Of a stretch of 64,000 nucleotides of DNA, positions 17,102-25,628 are shown piece after piece; the first letter of the stretch is position 1, and the number at the start of each line of letters is the position of its first letter. The position numbers and the translations under genes are program-made. Below the pieces are notes generated by a model, which saw nothing but the letters and a program-made list of their open reading frames with translations, did no database searches and was not told where the DNA came from. Origin of the DNA: Gaiellasilicea sp963802765 (GTDB taxonomy: Bacteria > Actinomycetota > Thermoleophilia > Gaiellales > Gaiellaceae); assembly GCA_963802765.1 (NCBI GenBank), contig CAWDJZ010000017.1, positions 62,001-126,000 of the forward strand. The letters are read 5' to 3'.

Positions 17102-17664
17102 CGAACACCGTTTCTCCCGAGCTCGACCGCCGCTTCCGCGATGCCGCGACCGCGGCGGGACTGCTCGACGTCGGTTTCGACGTGATCGAGACACCCGTCG
17201 GGCCGCTGCTCGTCGCGGCCACCGATCGCGGGCTCGCCCGGATCTCCTACGCCGCCGAGCCGGAGCTGCACCTCGAGCAACTTGCGCGGACGTTCGGCAC
17301 CCGCGTGCTCCGGTCGGCTGCGAGCGTCGACGCCGCGCACCGCCAGCTGGACGAGTACTTCGAAGGCAAGCGGAGCTCGTTCGCGCTCGACGTCGACCTG
17401 CGAGGCACCGCGCCGTTCGCACGGCACGTGCTCGACGAGCTCGCTCACGTTCCCTACGGGCAGACGACGACCTACGGGACGCTGGCCGGCCGCGTCGGAG
17501 CGCCGCGTGCGGCGCGTGCGGTCGGCACCGTGATGAACCGCAACCCGATCCCGATCGTCCTTCCATGCCACCGCGTCGTCGGCGCGAACGGAAGCCTGAC
17601 CGGCTACGGCGGCGGGCTCCACGTCAAGGAGCAACTGCTGCGCCTCGAAGGCGCCCTGTTCTAG
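17098..17664 (+). CDS. ogt: Methylated-DNA-[protein]-cysteine S-methyltransferase
   Basis: Suicide repair protein that transfers the alkyl group from O6-alkylguanine to its own cysteine. The 188 aa product has the acceptor motif PCHRV with Cys157, the helix-turn-helix block PYGQTTTYGTLAGRVG (about 119-134), the Asn-hinge MNRNPIPIVL and the closing GYGGGLHVKEQLLRLEG. It lacks any Ada-type zinc domain. The ATG at 17098 overlaps the sigma factor stop and has AAAGGA 6 bases upstream, so it forms an operon with that gene. Confidence 0.95.
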   Translation: MTNTVSPELDRRFRDAATAAGLLDVGFDVIETPVGPLLVAATDRGLARISYAAEPELHLEQLARTFGTRVLRSAASVDAAHRQLDEYFEGKRSSFALDVDLRGTAPFARHVLDELAHVPYGQTTTYGTLAGRVGAPRAARAVGTVMNRNPIPIVLPCHRVVGANGSLTGYGGGLHVKEQLLRLEGALF

Positions 17665-17673
17665 TCTCTCCGG

Positions 17674-18087
17674 ATGGGCGAGCCGATCACCGGCGGCTGC
17701 GGATGTGGCGCGGTGCGCTTCGAGGTCTCGAAGCCGTTCCTCTCCGCCGGCTACTGCCACTGCACGCGTTGCCAGCGCCGCAGCGGCACCGCAGCGTCTG
17801 CGAACGCTCGGGCCGAGCCGGGCTCGGTCCGAATCGTCCAGGGTGAAGACGAGCTGCGCGCATGGGTGCCAGAAGGCGGCCGCGAGAAGGTGTTCTGCGT
17901 CCGCTGTGGCTCGGCGCTCTTCAGCCGCGACGTCGGGTCGACCGACCACACCGGTGTCCGGCTCGGCGCGATCGACGGCGACCCCGGGGTCCGGCCGCAA
18001 TCGCACTCTTACGTCGCGTACGCCGCTGCGTGGGAGCCCCTGCCCGACGACGGGCTGCCGCGCTACCCGGAAGCGCGGCCGGACTAA
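17674..18087 (+). CDS. GFA family protein (glutathione-dependent formaldehyde-activating fold)
   Basis: Zinc-binding Mss4-like fold of the GFA/CENP-V family. The 137 aa product has the paired cysteine motifs GGCGCGAVRFEV, YCHCTRCQRRSGT and FCVRCGSALF, which in this family hold structural and catalytic zinc. It follows ogt by 9 bases and probably shares its transcript, so a role in formaldehyde or other aldehyde/alkylation stress is possible. Many GFA members have no known substrate, and mycothiol rather than glutathione would be the thiol in many actinobacteria. Confidence 0.88.
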   Translation: MGEPITGGCGCGAVRFEVSKPFLSAGYCHCTRCQRRSGTAASANARAEPGSVRIVQGEDELRAWVPEGGREKVFCVRCGSALFSRDVGSTDHTGVRLGAIDGDPGVRPQSHSYVAYAAAWEPLPDDGLPRYPEARPD

Positions 18088-18099
18088 CGACGAAGGACG

Positions 18100-18897
18100 C
18101 TAGCCGGCGCCGGCCAGAGCGGCAGCCGTATCGTCGTCCGCCGGGTAGAACGCCTCGATCGAGAGCTCCGCGAGCGTGACGTCGGCCGCCGTGCCGAAGG
18201 TCGTCACCGTGCTGAAGAAGGAGAGCTGTCCGCCGGCTGCTCGGAGCTGGACCGGGAGCACGATCTCGGCCGCGGCCGCCGCGGCGAGCGGTGGCGGCTC
18301 GGAGCGCACACCGGGGTATGTCAGCACTTCGTCCAGGAGCGCTTCGAGCTCCGCGTCGCCCGTGAGCGCGAGCTCCCGCCGCAACCGGTGCACGAGGTGC
18401 GCGCTCCACTCGTCGAAGTTGACGATCCGCGACGCCATCCCGTCCGGGTGCAGCGTCGCCCTGAGCGCGTTCGCGGGAGGCTCGAGTAGATGGTCGGCGA
18501 TCCCCTCGAGGAGCGGCGCGATCGCCTCGTTCGCAAGCACGAGGTTCCAATGCCGATCGAGGACGAGAGCCGGATACGGCTCGTGGGCGCGCAGGAAGCG
18601 CTCGAGCGCCTCGCGCACAGGCGCCATCTCTTCGCTCGCGAGTGGGCGCTCTCCGTACGCGGGCGCGTAGCCGGCCGCGAGCAGTAGGCGGTTTCGCTCC
18701 CGCAGAGGCACCTCGAGGCGCTCGGCGAGGTGCAGCACCATCTCCCGGCTCGGCCGCGCCCGCCCGGTCTCGATGAAGCTCAAGTGGCGCGTCGAGACGG
18801 CGGACCCGGACGCGAGCTCCAGTTGGCTCAGGTTGCGGCGCGCCCGCCACTCACGCAGCAGCTGCCCGGCGTGCGGCGGTCGTGCAACGGCGGCCAT
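18100..18897 (-). CDS. XRE-family transcriptional regulator with MmyB-like ligand domain
   Basis: DNA-binding regulator. The 265 aa product has an N-terminal helix-turn-helix (LREWRARRNLSQLELASGSA, then STRHLSFIETGRARPS, about residues 13-60) and a C-terminal PAS-like MmyB domain (YPALVLDRHWNLVLAN and FDEWSAHLVHRLRRELA), which in this family is thought to bind a small lipid-like ligand. The ATG at 18897 faces the membrane-protein gene at 19008 across 110 bases holding an inverted repeat, so it probably regulates itself and that gene. Confidence 0.9.
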   Translation of the reverse strand: MAAVARPPHAGQLLREWRARRNLSQLELASGSAVSTRHLSFIETGRARPSREMVLHLAERLEVPLRERNRLLLAAGYAPAYGERPLASEEMAPVREALERFLRAHEPYPALVLDRHWNLVLANEAIAPLLEGIADHLLEPPANALRATLHPDGMASRIVNFDEWSAHLVHRLRRELALTGDAELEALLDEVLTYPGVRSEPPPLAAAAAAEIVLPVQLRAAGGQLSFFSTVTTFGTAADVTLAELSIEAFYPADDDTAAALAGAG

Positions 18898-18934
18898 GAC
18901 GCGAACTTACAGAGTCACTGCAAGCGGATCGATT

Positions 18935-18972
18935 ACCTCGCAGGTCATTGCCTTGCGCCGCGATCGTCGCAA
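18935..18972. promoter_or_regulatory. Candidate operators between XRE regulator and membrane-protein gene
   Basis: The 110-base divergent gap holds ACCT-CGC-AGGT at 18935-18945 (within TTACCT-CGC-AGGTCA) and, just downstream, TTGCG at 18953 with CGCAA ending at 18972. Either dyad could be the binding site of the XRE protein. The gap also contains the AGGAGG ribosome site of the 19008 gene. No clear -35/-10 pair was picked out. Confidence 0.4.
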
Positions 18973-19007
18973 TCGTGCCGAGGACACGACGACTCGAGGA
19001 GGCCACG

Positions 19008-19418
19008 ATGTCCACAACCGCCATGAGCTCCGACACCTCGCGTGACCGCCGCGCCCTGCTGCGGGACTCGATTCGGCTCGACGCCGTCGTGACGGGAGCG
19101 GCCGGCGTGCTCCTCGCCGCGGGCGCGCCTGTCCTCGACGGCCTGCTCGGCGTCCGGCCAGCCGTGCTCGTCGCGCTCGGCCTCTTCCTGATCGGCTACG
19201 CCGCCGCACTCCTCGTGCTCGCACGAGCCGGAGCGCCGGCGCGATGGGTGAAGGCCGTGATCGCGGCGAACGTCCTCTGGGTCGCTGCCAGCGTCGTGGC
19301 AGTTCTTGCGGACTGGCTCACGCTGACGGCCCTCGGGACCGCATTCGCCCTCGTTCAGGCGGCCGCGGTCGCGCTGCTCGCCGAGCTCCAGCTGATCGCC
19401 CTGCGTCGGTCGCAGTAG
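19008..19418 (+). CDS. Small integral membrane protein, function unknown
   Basis: A 136 aa protein with a short charged N-terminus (about 25 residues) and four predicted membrane helices: around 29-49 (VVTGAAGVLLAAGAPVLDGLL), 52-72 (PAVLVALGLFLIGYAAALLV), 80-100 (VKAVIAANVLWVAASVVAVL) and 104-128. No catalytic motif is seen. The ATG at 19008 has a strong AGGAGG 6 bases upstream. The divergent XRE/MmyB-type regulator is the likely controller. The layout (regulator plus four-helix membrane protein) is common in Actinomycetota but its role is not known to me. Confidence 0.8.
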   Translation: MSTTAMSSDTSRDRRALLRDSIRLDAVVTGAAGVLLAAGAPVLDGLLGVRPAVLVALGLFLIGYAAALLVLARAGAPARWVKAVIAANVLWVAASVVAVLADWLTLTALGTAFALVQAAAVALLAELQLIALRRSQ

Positions 19419-19423
19419 GTTGT

Positions 19424-20101
19424 TCAGTCGACGAGCTTGTAGCCCACCCCCCAGACGTTGACGACGAAGTGACCCCCGGGCGCCGCGCGCTCGAGCTTCA
19501 ACCGCAGCCGGGACACGTGCGAGTCGAGCGTTCTCGTCCGCGTGAAGGAGCGGTAGCCCCAGACGTCGCGCAAGAGCTCGTCCTTCGTGAAGACACGATG
19601 CGGCTCGCCGGCGAGGGCGACGAGCAGCTCGTACTCCTTTCCGGCGAGGTGAACGGTCTCGCCACGCAGGGTGACGACGCGTGCGAGCCGGTCGATCGAC
19701 AGGTCGTCCACTTCGAGGACGTCCGGGAACGGCGGCGCCGCCCGACGCAGGACGGCACGAATCCGTGCGAGCAGCTCGTCGTAGACGACCGGTCGGTGGA
19801 CGTAGTCGTCCGCACCCCGCTGGAAGGCGCGCACGCGGTCGACGGCGTCGGCCTCCTCCGGACCGAGCACGATCACGGGCACGTCGCGGTTCCAGGTCCT
19901 CCCGGGCTCACCTTCGCGCAGCCGCGCGCAGAGGTCGAGCTCGGAGCAGAGGACGAGGTCGGGGCGGGTCCGTTCGGCAAGCGTGAGCGCCTCGCTCCTG
20001 AAGGCGGCCTGCAGCACGTGGAAGCCGTCGTTCTGGAGCTGACGCTCGAGATAGCCGCGGATCGCAGGCTCCGGTTCGGCGAGGAGGAGCGCGGCTGTCA
20101 T
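19424..20101 (-). CDS. OmpR-type response regulator with degenerate receiver domain
   Basis: The 225 aa product has an N-terminal receiver-like domain and a C-terminal winged helix (KEYELLVALAGEPHRVFTKD, then RTRTLDSHVSRLRLKLE and VWGVGYKLV). The receiver lacks its chemistry: the acidic pair is EPEP instead of DD or ED, the phospho-acceptor position reads PDLVLCSE with Ser53 in place of Asp, and the conserved Lys is Arg in VHRPV. It is therefore unlikely to be phosphorylated. No histidine kinase is adjacent. The ATG at 20101 overlaps, on the other strand, an ATG at 20100 that could start the Kelch gene. Confidence 0.88.
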   Translation of the reverse strand: MTAALLLAEPEPAIRGYLERQLQNDGFHVLQAAFRSEALTLAERTRPDLVLCSELDLCARLREGEPGRTWNRDVPVIVLGPEEADAVDRVRAFQRGADDYVHRPVVYDELLARIRAVLRRAAPPFPDVLEVDDLSIDRLARVVTLRGETVHLAGKEYELLVALAGEPHRVFTKDELLRDVWGYRSFTRTRTLDSHVSRLRLKLERAAPGGHFVVNVWGVGYKLVD

Positions 20102-20138
20102 GCTGCCGAAGCTAGCAGTGCGATTTCCGAGTCGAAAG

Positions 20139-21098
20139 ATGTCCTTTTCCACGATTCTGCGACGAACGTTCCCCACGCGGCATTTCGGCCCATGGCTCGC
20201 GGGGGCAGCGTTACTGGGTCTCGGCGTGGGCGGCGCGGTCCCTGCCTGGGACAGCCACGCGACGCTTCCGGAGCCGCGTACCGAGGTGGCGGCCGCGGTC
20301 GCGGCCCGCGAGATCGTGACGGTCGGCGGGCTCGTCGAGTCCGGCGGGAACACAGCGCGCGTCGATGCGTACTCGATCGCCTCGGATCGCTGGCGACGCC
20401 TCCCTGATCTGCCTGTCTCGGTCGACCATGCGGCGGCGGCAAGCGCCAACGGCCGCGTCTACGTCGTCGGCGGCTACGGAGGCGACCGGAGCCCTCTGAC
20501 GACCGTCTTCGTGCTCGAGCGCGGAGAATGGCGTTCGCTCGCCGACCTCCCGGACGCCCGCGGCGCCGCCGCAGCCGCCGTCGCCGGCGGCAAGCTCTAC
20601 GTCGTCGGCGGCATCGACGGCAGGCGCTCGCTCGCCCGCGTCGCCTTCGCCCTCGACCTCCGCAGCGGCCGCTGGGCCCGCATCCCAGGCCCCTCCCCGC
20701 GCGAGCATCTGGCTGCGACGGCCTCCGGGACGCGGGTCTTCGCACTCGGCGGCCGTAGCGCCGGGATCGATACGAACTCGACCCGCTTCGAGGCCTATAA
20801 CCCGGCGACACGCCGCTGGACGCGGCTCGCGCCGATCCCGCAGGCCCGTGGCGGCACCGGCGCGGCGCTCGTGAGCGGCAACGTCGTCTCGGTCGGCGGC
20901 GAGCAGCCCCAGGGAACGATCGAGACGGTGTACGCCTACCGTCTCAGCACCCGCCGCTGGCGGCGGCTGCCCGACCTACCTTCCCCCCGTCACGGGCTCG
21001 GCGTGGTCTCGAGCGGCGGCCGCGTCTACGTCGTCGCAGGCGGTCCCGAGCCGGGACTCACTGTCAGCGGCGCAGTGGAGAGCCTCGCGGTCCGTTAG
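20139..21098 (+). CDS. Kelch-repeat beta-propeller protein, probably exported or membrane-anchored
   Basis: The 319 aa product has an N-terminal hydrophobic segment (FGPWLAGAALLGLGVGGAVP, about residues 16-35) followed by five to six Kelch blades, each with a VVGG or VGG turn and a W-R-LPDLP end (VTVGGLVESGG, VYVVGGYGG, LYVVGGIDG, VFALGGRSAG, VVSVGGEQPQ, VYVVAGGPE). No enzyme motif is present; such propellers usually bind proteins or sugars. An earlier in-frame ATG at 20100 would make its start codon overlap the start of the divergent response regulator. The pairing suggests the regulator controls it. Confidence 0.85.
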   Translation: MSFSTILRRTFPTRHFGPWLAGAALLGLGVGGAVPAWDSHATLPEPRTEVAAAVAAREIVTVGGLVESGGNTARVDAYSIASDRWRRLPDLPVSVDHAAAASANGRVYVVGGYGGDRSPLTTVFVLERGEWRSLADLPDARGAAAAAVAGGKLYVVGGIDGRRSLARVAFALDLRSGRWARIPGPSPREHLAATASGTRVFALGGRSAGIDTNSTRFEAYNPATRRWTRLAPIPQARGGTGAALVSGNVVSVGGEQPQGTIETVYAYRLSTRRWRRLPDLPSPRHGLGVVSSGGRVYVVAGGPEPGLTVSGAVESLAVR

Positions 21099-21165
21099 CG
21101 ACCGCGAGCGCGGCGCCGTAGCCTCCCAGGTGTAAACGCACGATGAGCCAGAAGGAGCGAACGAG

Positions 21166-21531
21166 ATGAGGCTGCAACACGTGTCGGTCGCGATCGCCGC
21201 GGACGGGGCCGAAGCCGCGCGCGCTTTCTACGGGGACCTGCTGGGGCTGGAGGAGAAGCCAGTCCCGCCGAAGCTCGATCCGAGCGAGCTGATCTGGTTC
21301 CGTGCCGCCGGCGACCTCGAGCTCCATCTGATGCGGACCGGCGACCGGCCGCCCCCGAACGCGCACTTCTGTCTCGCGGTCGACGGCGGGCTCGACGAGC
21401 TCCGACAACGGATCGAAGCGGCCGGAATCGAGACGCGCACCCCGACGGAGATCGTGGGCCGCCCACGCTTCATGTGCACCGACCCGTTCGGGAACGTCGT
21501 CGAGCTGACGCAGCTCCCCGAGCCAGGCTGA
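21166..21531 (+). CDS. VOC-family (glyoxalase/bleomycin-resistance fold) protein
   Basis: The 121 aa product is a single VOC module: LQHVSVAIAADGAEAARAFYG at the start with the metal-ligand His5, ELIWFRAAGDLELHLMRTGD in the middle, and FMCTDPFGNVVELTQ at the end with the metal-ligand Glu. The fold covers glyoxalases, epimerases and dioxygenases, and the substrate cannot be read here. AAGGAG lies 10 bases before the ATG at 21166. It converges on the UbiB-like gene with a 3-base gap. Confidence 0.85.
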   Translation: MRLQHVSVAIAADGAEAARAFYGDLLGLEEKPVPPKLDPSELIWFRAAGDLELHLMRTGDRPPPNAHFCLAVDGGLDELRQRIEAAGIETRTPTEIVGRPRFMCTDPFGNVVELTQLPEPG

Positions 21532-21534
21532 CGC

Positions 21535-23208
21535 CTACAGCCGGCCGGACCGCAGGACGCCGAGCAGGAGCCAGACGCCGAGCATGCACGAGAGCACGAA
21601 GCCGAGCACGGAGAGGATGTGGATGCCGAGGATCTGCGGCCCCTCGGTCGCGAAGATCCCGATCAGCGACGAGCCGAGCAGCCCCCCGGCGACGATGAGC
21701 GCGATCACGAGCCGGTTGAAGACGACGTCGATGCGGTGCATGAACTCGTCCAGGCCCTTGTGCACGAAGCCGACCTCCATCTGGCCGTCGCGCAGCTCCT
21801 CGAGCAGGTCATGGAGCTGGTACGGCAGGTCGCGCGCGATCCCGTACAGCTCGCGGCCCTGCTTCTGGGCGCGGAACGCCACGCGCGTGGGCGAGAAGCG
21901 CTCCAGCATCAGCTCGCGTGCGTACGGCCGGGCGACCTCGAAGACGTTGAACTCCGGATAGAGGTCGACGCCGACGCCGCCGAGCGTCGCAATCGCCTTG
22001 TCCAGCAGCACGAAGCGCGTCGGCAGCCGCAGGTTCATCGAGTAGATCAGCCCGAAGGCTTCCCGGATCACCTGGATCGGGTCGATCTCGGCCAGGCTCG
22101 AGCCGTAGTAGCGATAGAAGAGGTCGCGCAGCTGGGTCCTGAACTCCTCTTCGCGCTCCTTCGGATAGCGAACGCCCAGCTCCGCGAGGCGACGAGGAAG
22201 CGCATCGATGTTCTCGGTCGCAGCGTCGACGAAGAGCGCCGTCAGCTTGGCCATGTCGTCGTCCGTGAGCTTGCCGACGAGCCCGAAGTCGACCAGGCCG
22301 ATGCGACCGCCCGAGAGCACGAGCACGTTCGCCGGGTGCGGGTCGCCGTGGAAGAAGCCGTGCCGGAAGATCATCTCCATCCACGTCTCGGTCGCGCGGT
22401 AGGCGAGCTCGCGCCTCTGCTCGAGCGACGTCGTCTCGAAATCGAGGTCGGCGAGCTGGATCCCGTCGAGGTACTCGAGCGTCAGCATCCGGCCGCCCGA
22501 GTAGTCCCAGTACACCTTCGGCACGACGACGAGCTCCGAGCCGGCGAAGTTGCGCCGGAAGTTGTCCGCGTGCCGCGCCTCGAGCCTGTAGTCGAGCTCC
22601 TGGCGGATGTTCCGTGCGAACTCGTCCACGAGCTCGTGGGCGTCGATGAAGTCGAGCGCCCGCACGCGCTCTTTGATCATGCGCGCGGCTTGGTAGAGGA
22701 GCGCGAGATCGGACTCGATCTGTCCCGGCGCGTTCGGCCGCTGCACTTTCACGGCTACGTCTGCGCCGTTCGGGAGCGTCGCGCGGTGCACCTGTCCGAT
22801 CGAGGCCGCGGCGATCGGCTCCGCGTCGAAGCGGAGGAACGCCTGCTCGAGCGTCAACCCGAGCTCGGACTCCACGACCGCGCGCGCCTGGGCGAACGGG
22901 AACGGCCGCACGTCGTCCTGCAGGCCGCGCAGCTCGGCCACGATGTCCGGCGGGACGACGTCCGGCCGGGTCGAGAGGAGCTGGCCGAACTTGACGAACG
23001 TCGGACCGAGCTCGTCGAGCATCTCCCGCAGGTGGCGGCCGCGCTCGGAACCGGCCTCGGCCGTGAGCTCTCGGTCGACGCGGCTCGTCCACGGCAGCAG
23101 GTCGGTCAGCTTGTGGCGCTCGAAGAAGTACCCGAAGCCGTGCTTGACCGCGACCTGGGCGATCTCGGAGAGCCGGCCGATCTTGCGCGTGCGGGGCCGC
23201 GTTGCCAT
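21535..23208 (-). CDS. AarF/ABC1/UbiB kinase family protein
   Basis: Atypical protein-kinase-like ATPase associated with prenyl-quinone and lipid metabolism. The 557 aa product has the family's KxGQ motif (FVKFGQLLSTRPDVVP, about residue 76), the Ala-rich loop AAASIGQVHRA, the catalytic FHGDPHPANVLV, the metal-binding VDFGLVGKL, and two C-terminal membrane helices (LVIALIVAGGLLGSSLIGIF and IHILSVLGFVLSCMLGVWLL). ATG start at 23208. It is divergent from the antiporter gene, with 52 bases between them. Confidence 0.93.
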   Translation of the reverse strand: MATRPRTRKIGRLSEIAQVAVKHGFGYFFERHKLTDLLPWTSRVDRELTAEAGSERGRHLREMLDELGPTFVKFGQLLSTRPDVVPPDIVAELRGLQDDVRPFPFAQARAVVESELGLTLEQAFLRFDAEPIAAASIGQVHRATLPNGADVAVKVQRPNAPGQIESDLALLYQAARMIKERVRALDFIDAHELVDEFARNIRQELDYRLEARHADNFRRNFAGSELVVVPKVYWDYSGGRMLTLEYLDGIQLADLDFETTSLEQRRELAYRATETWMEMIFRHGFFHGDPHPANVLVLSGGRIGLVDFGLVGKLTDDDMAKLTALFVDAATENIDALPRRLAELGVRYPKEREEEFRTQLRDLFYRYYGSSLAEIDPIQVIREAFGLIYSMNLRLPTRFVLLDKAIATLGGVGVDLYPEFNVFEVARPYARELMLERFSPTRVAFRAQKQGRELYGIARDLPYQLHDLLEELRDGQMEVGFVHKGLDEFMHRIDVVFNRLVIALIVAGGLLGSSLIGIFATEGPQILGIHILSVLGFVLSCMLGVWLLLGVLRSGRL

Positions 23209-23260
23209 CCCGGAAGTGTTCCACGCGGCGAGTCGGTCTCCCACCGGGGAAGATGGAGAC

Positions 23261-24719
23261 GTGGACGAAGGCACGATGCTCCTGCTCGTCGGCGCGATCC
23301 TGGCGGCGAGCATCGTCGTCGCGCTCGGCGCGGCGCGCACCGGTTTGCCCGTGCTCGTCGCCTTCCTCGCGCTCGGGATGCTGCTCGGCTCGGACGGGCC
23401 GGGCGGGATCGAGTTCGACGACGCCGAGCTCGCGCGCAAGGTCGGCATCGTCGGCCTCGTCGCGATCCTCTACGAGGGCGGCCTGCAGACCTCCTGGCGG
23501 CGGCTGCGGCAGGTGGCGGTCCCCGCGGCACTCCTCAGCACCGTCGGCGTCGCGGTCAGCGCCGTCCTCACCGGGGTCGCCGCCTACTGGCTCTTCGACC
23601 TCACCTGGCTCGAGTCGGTCCTGCTCGGCGCGGTGGTCGCGTCGACGGACGCGGCGGCCGTCTTCGCCACGCTTCGCGTCACGCACATCCGCCGGCGCAT
23701 CGCGCGGACGCTCGAGGCGGAGTCCGGCGGCAACGACCCGATGGCGATCGCCCTCACCCTCGGGCTGATCGCGTGGATCGAGCAGCCGGACGACTACGGC
23801 CTCGACGACCTCTCGCGAGTGGTCGTCCAGCAGCTCGGGCTCGGGCTCGTCGTCGGCGTCGCGCTGGGCGCCTTTGCAGCCTGGGTCTTCGGGCGGCTCC
23901 CGCACCGGATCGGCGCCTTCGCGCCCGCCGCCTCGGTCGCCGCAGCCGCGCTCTCGTTCGGCGCCGCGGACGTGATCGGCGGCAGCGGCTTCCTCGCCGT
24001 CTACCTCGTCGGGCTCGCCGTCGGCAGCACGCCGTCCCGCTACCGCCGCCAGCTCGTCGCCTTCCACGAGGGCCTCGCCTTCCTCGCCCAGGTCGTGCTC
24101 TTCATCGTCCTCGGGCTGCTCGTCTTCCCGAACGAGCTGCCGGAGGTCGCGCTGCCCGGGCTGGCGCTCGCGTTCATCCTGATGCTCGCCATCAGGCCGG
24201 CGGCCGTGTGGGCGTCGACGGCGCTGAGCGATTTCACGAACAAGGAGCGGGCGCTGCTCGGCTGGGCCGGGCTGCGCGGCGCCGTCCCAATCGTGCTGGC
24301 GACGTTCGTGCTCTCCTCGGACGTCCCGAACCGCGACACAGTCTTCAACGCCGTCTTCTTCGTCGTGCTCGTCTCGGTGATCGTGCAGGGGACGACGCTC
24401 GAGTGGGTGGCGGGCCGGCTCGACCTGCTCGCCCCGGCGCCGCTCGTGGACGACGCCGCCGCTCGAGGTCGGGCACCTGTCCAAGCTCGACCTCGTCGAC
24501 TTCGCCGTCGCCGGCGACCACGCGATCGCCGGGTCGGCGGTGCGCGAGCTGGGACTGCCGCGCACCGCGCTGATCGCGGTCGTCACGCGCGGCGATCAGA
24601 CGATCCCGCCCCGCGGCAGCACGGTCGTCGAGGCAGGCGACCGCCTCTTCGTGCTCGTGCCGCACGACATGCGTGCGGATCTGGAAGACGTCTTCGCCCG
24701 CTGGCGGCGGCGAGTCTAG
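23261..24719 (+). CDS. Potassium/proton antiporter (CPA1 type with TrkA-C domain), frameshifted near 24458
   Basis: Membrane antiporter with about 12 helices from LLLVGAILAASIVVALG to VFFVVLVSVIVQGTTLEWVA, including the GGNDPMAIALTLG and GWAGLRGAVPIVLA motifs typical of the CPA1/NhaP2 group. The C-terminal cytoplasmic RCK_C domain (LSKLDLVDFAVAGDHAI, ELGLPRTALIAVVTRGD, GDRLFVLVP) lies one frame away. Removing one base in GCCGCCGC at 24453-24462 joins them into about 485 aa ending at TAG 24717-24719. The GTG at 23261 or the ATG at 23276 could start it. The stop shares CTAG with the convergent argF stop. A nucleotide-gated K+ exporter is the likely role. Confidence 0.88.
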
Positions 24720-25628
24720 GAGACCGTGAGCGCGAGCACGGCCTTCGCCGTGTGCAGCCTGTTCTCGGCCTCGTCCCAGACGGCGCTGCGCGGGCCGTAG
24801 AGCACGTCCGTCGAGATCTCCTCACCGGGGTGGGCCGGCAGGCAGTGGAGGACGATCGCACCGGGATCGGCCTCCGCGAGTAGACGCCGCGTCGACCTGA
24901 TAGCCGGCGAACGCGCGCCGCCGTTCGGCCTGCTCGTCCTCCTGTCCCATGCTCGTCCAGACGTCGGTGACGACGACGTGCGCGCCACGGACAGCCTCGC
25001 GTGGGTCGGAGCTCAGCCGGATCGACGCGTCGGCCGGCTCGTAGCCCGGCGGTGCGGCGCAAGCGAAGTCGACGCCGAGGAGGGCGCACGCCTCGGCGAG
25101 CGAGGCGCAGACGTTGTTCCCGTCGCCCAGCCACGCCACCTGAAGCCCCTCCAGCGAGCCGAAGCGCTCGCGCACCGTCTGCAGGTCGGCGAGTGCCTGG
25201 AGCGGGTGCGCCTCGTCCGTGAGCGCATTCACGACCGGGACGCTCGCCGCGGCCGCGAAGTCGTCCACCTCGGCGTGGGCGTGCGTGCGGATCGCGACGG
25301 CATCGAGGTAGCCGGAGAGGACGCGCGCCGTGTCCTCGACGGATTCTCCGCGGGCCAGCTGAAGCTGGTCCGCCGGGAGGTACAGCGAGGTCGCGCCGAG
25401 GTGCGCCGCGGCCACTTCGAGCGAGACTCGTGTCCTCGTCGAGTGCTTGCGAAAGAGCAGGCCGAGCGTGCGCCCTTCGAGGAGCCGGTGCGGCTCGCGC
25501 GCCGCCTGCCGCTCCTTGAGGTCGTCGGCAAGGTCGAGCACCGCCTCGAGCTCGGCGGGGGCCCAGTCGCGGATCCGCGTCAGCGAGCGGCCGAGCAGGT
25601 CGATTCCGAGTGCGACGGGAAGTGCCAC
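24716..25628 (-). CDS. argF: Ornithine carbamoyltransferase (frameshifted near 24890)
   Basis: Makes citrulline from ornithine and carbamoyl phosphate. The carbamoyl-phosphate site KHSTRTRVSLEVA (about residue 60) and the HPLQALADLQ block are in the first frame. The ornithine-binding end LHCLPAHPGEEI and the closing WDEAENRLHTAKAV are in the next frame. Deleting one G in GCGGCG near 24886-24892 joins them as GYQVDARLLAEADPG, giving 303 aa. The GTG start at 25628 shares a base with the argR TAG. Last gene of the arg operon; it ends in the CTAG shared with the antiporter stop. Confidence 0.93.
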
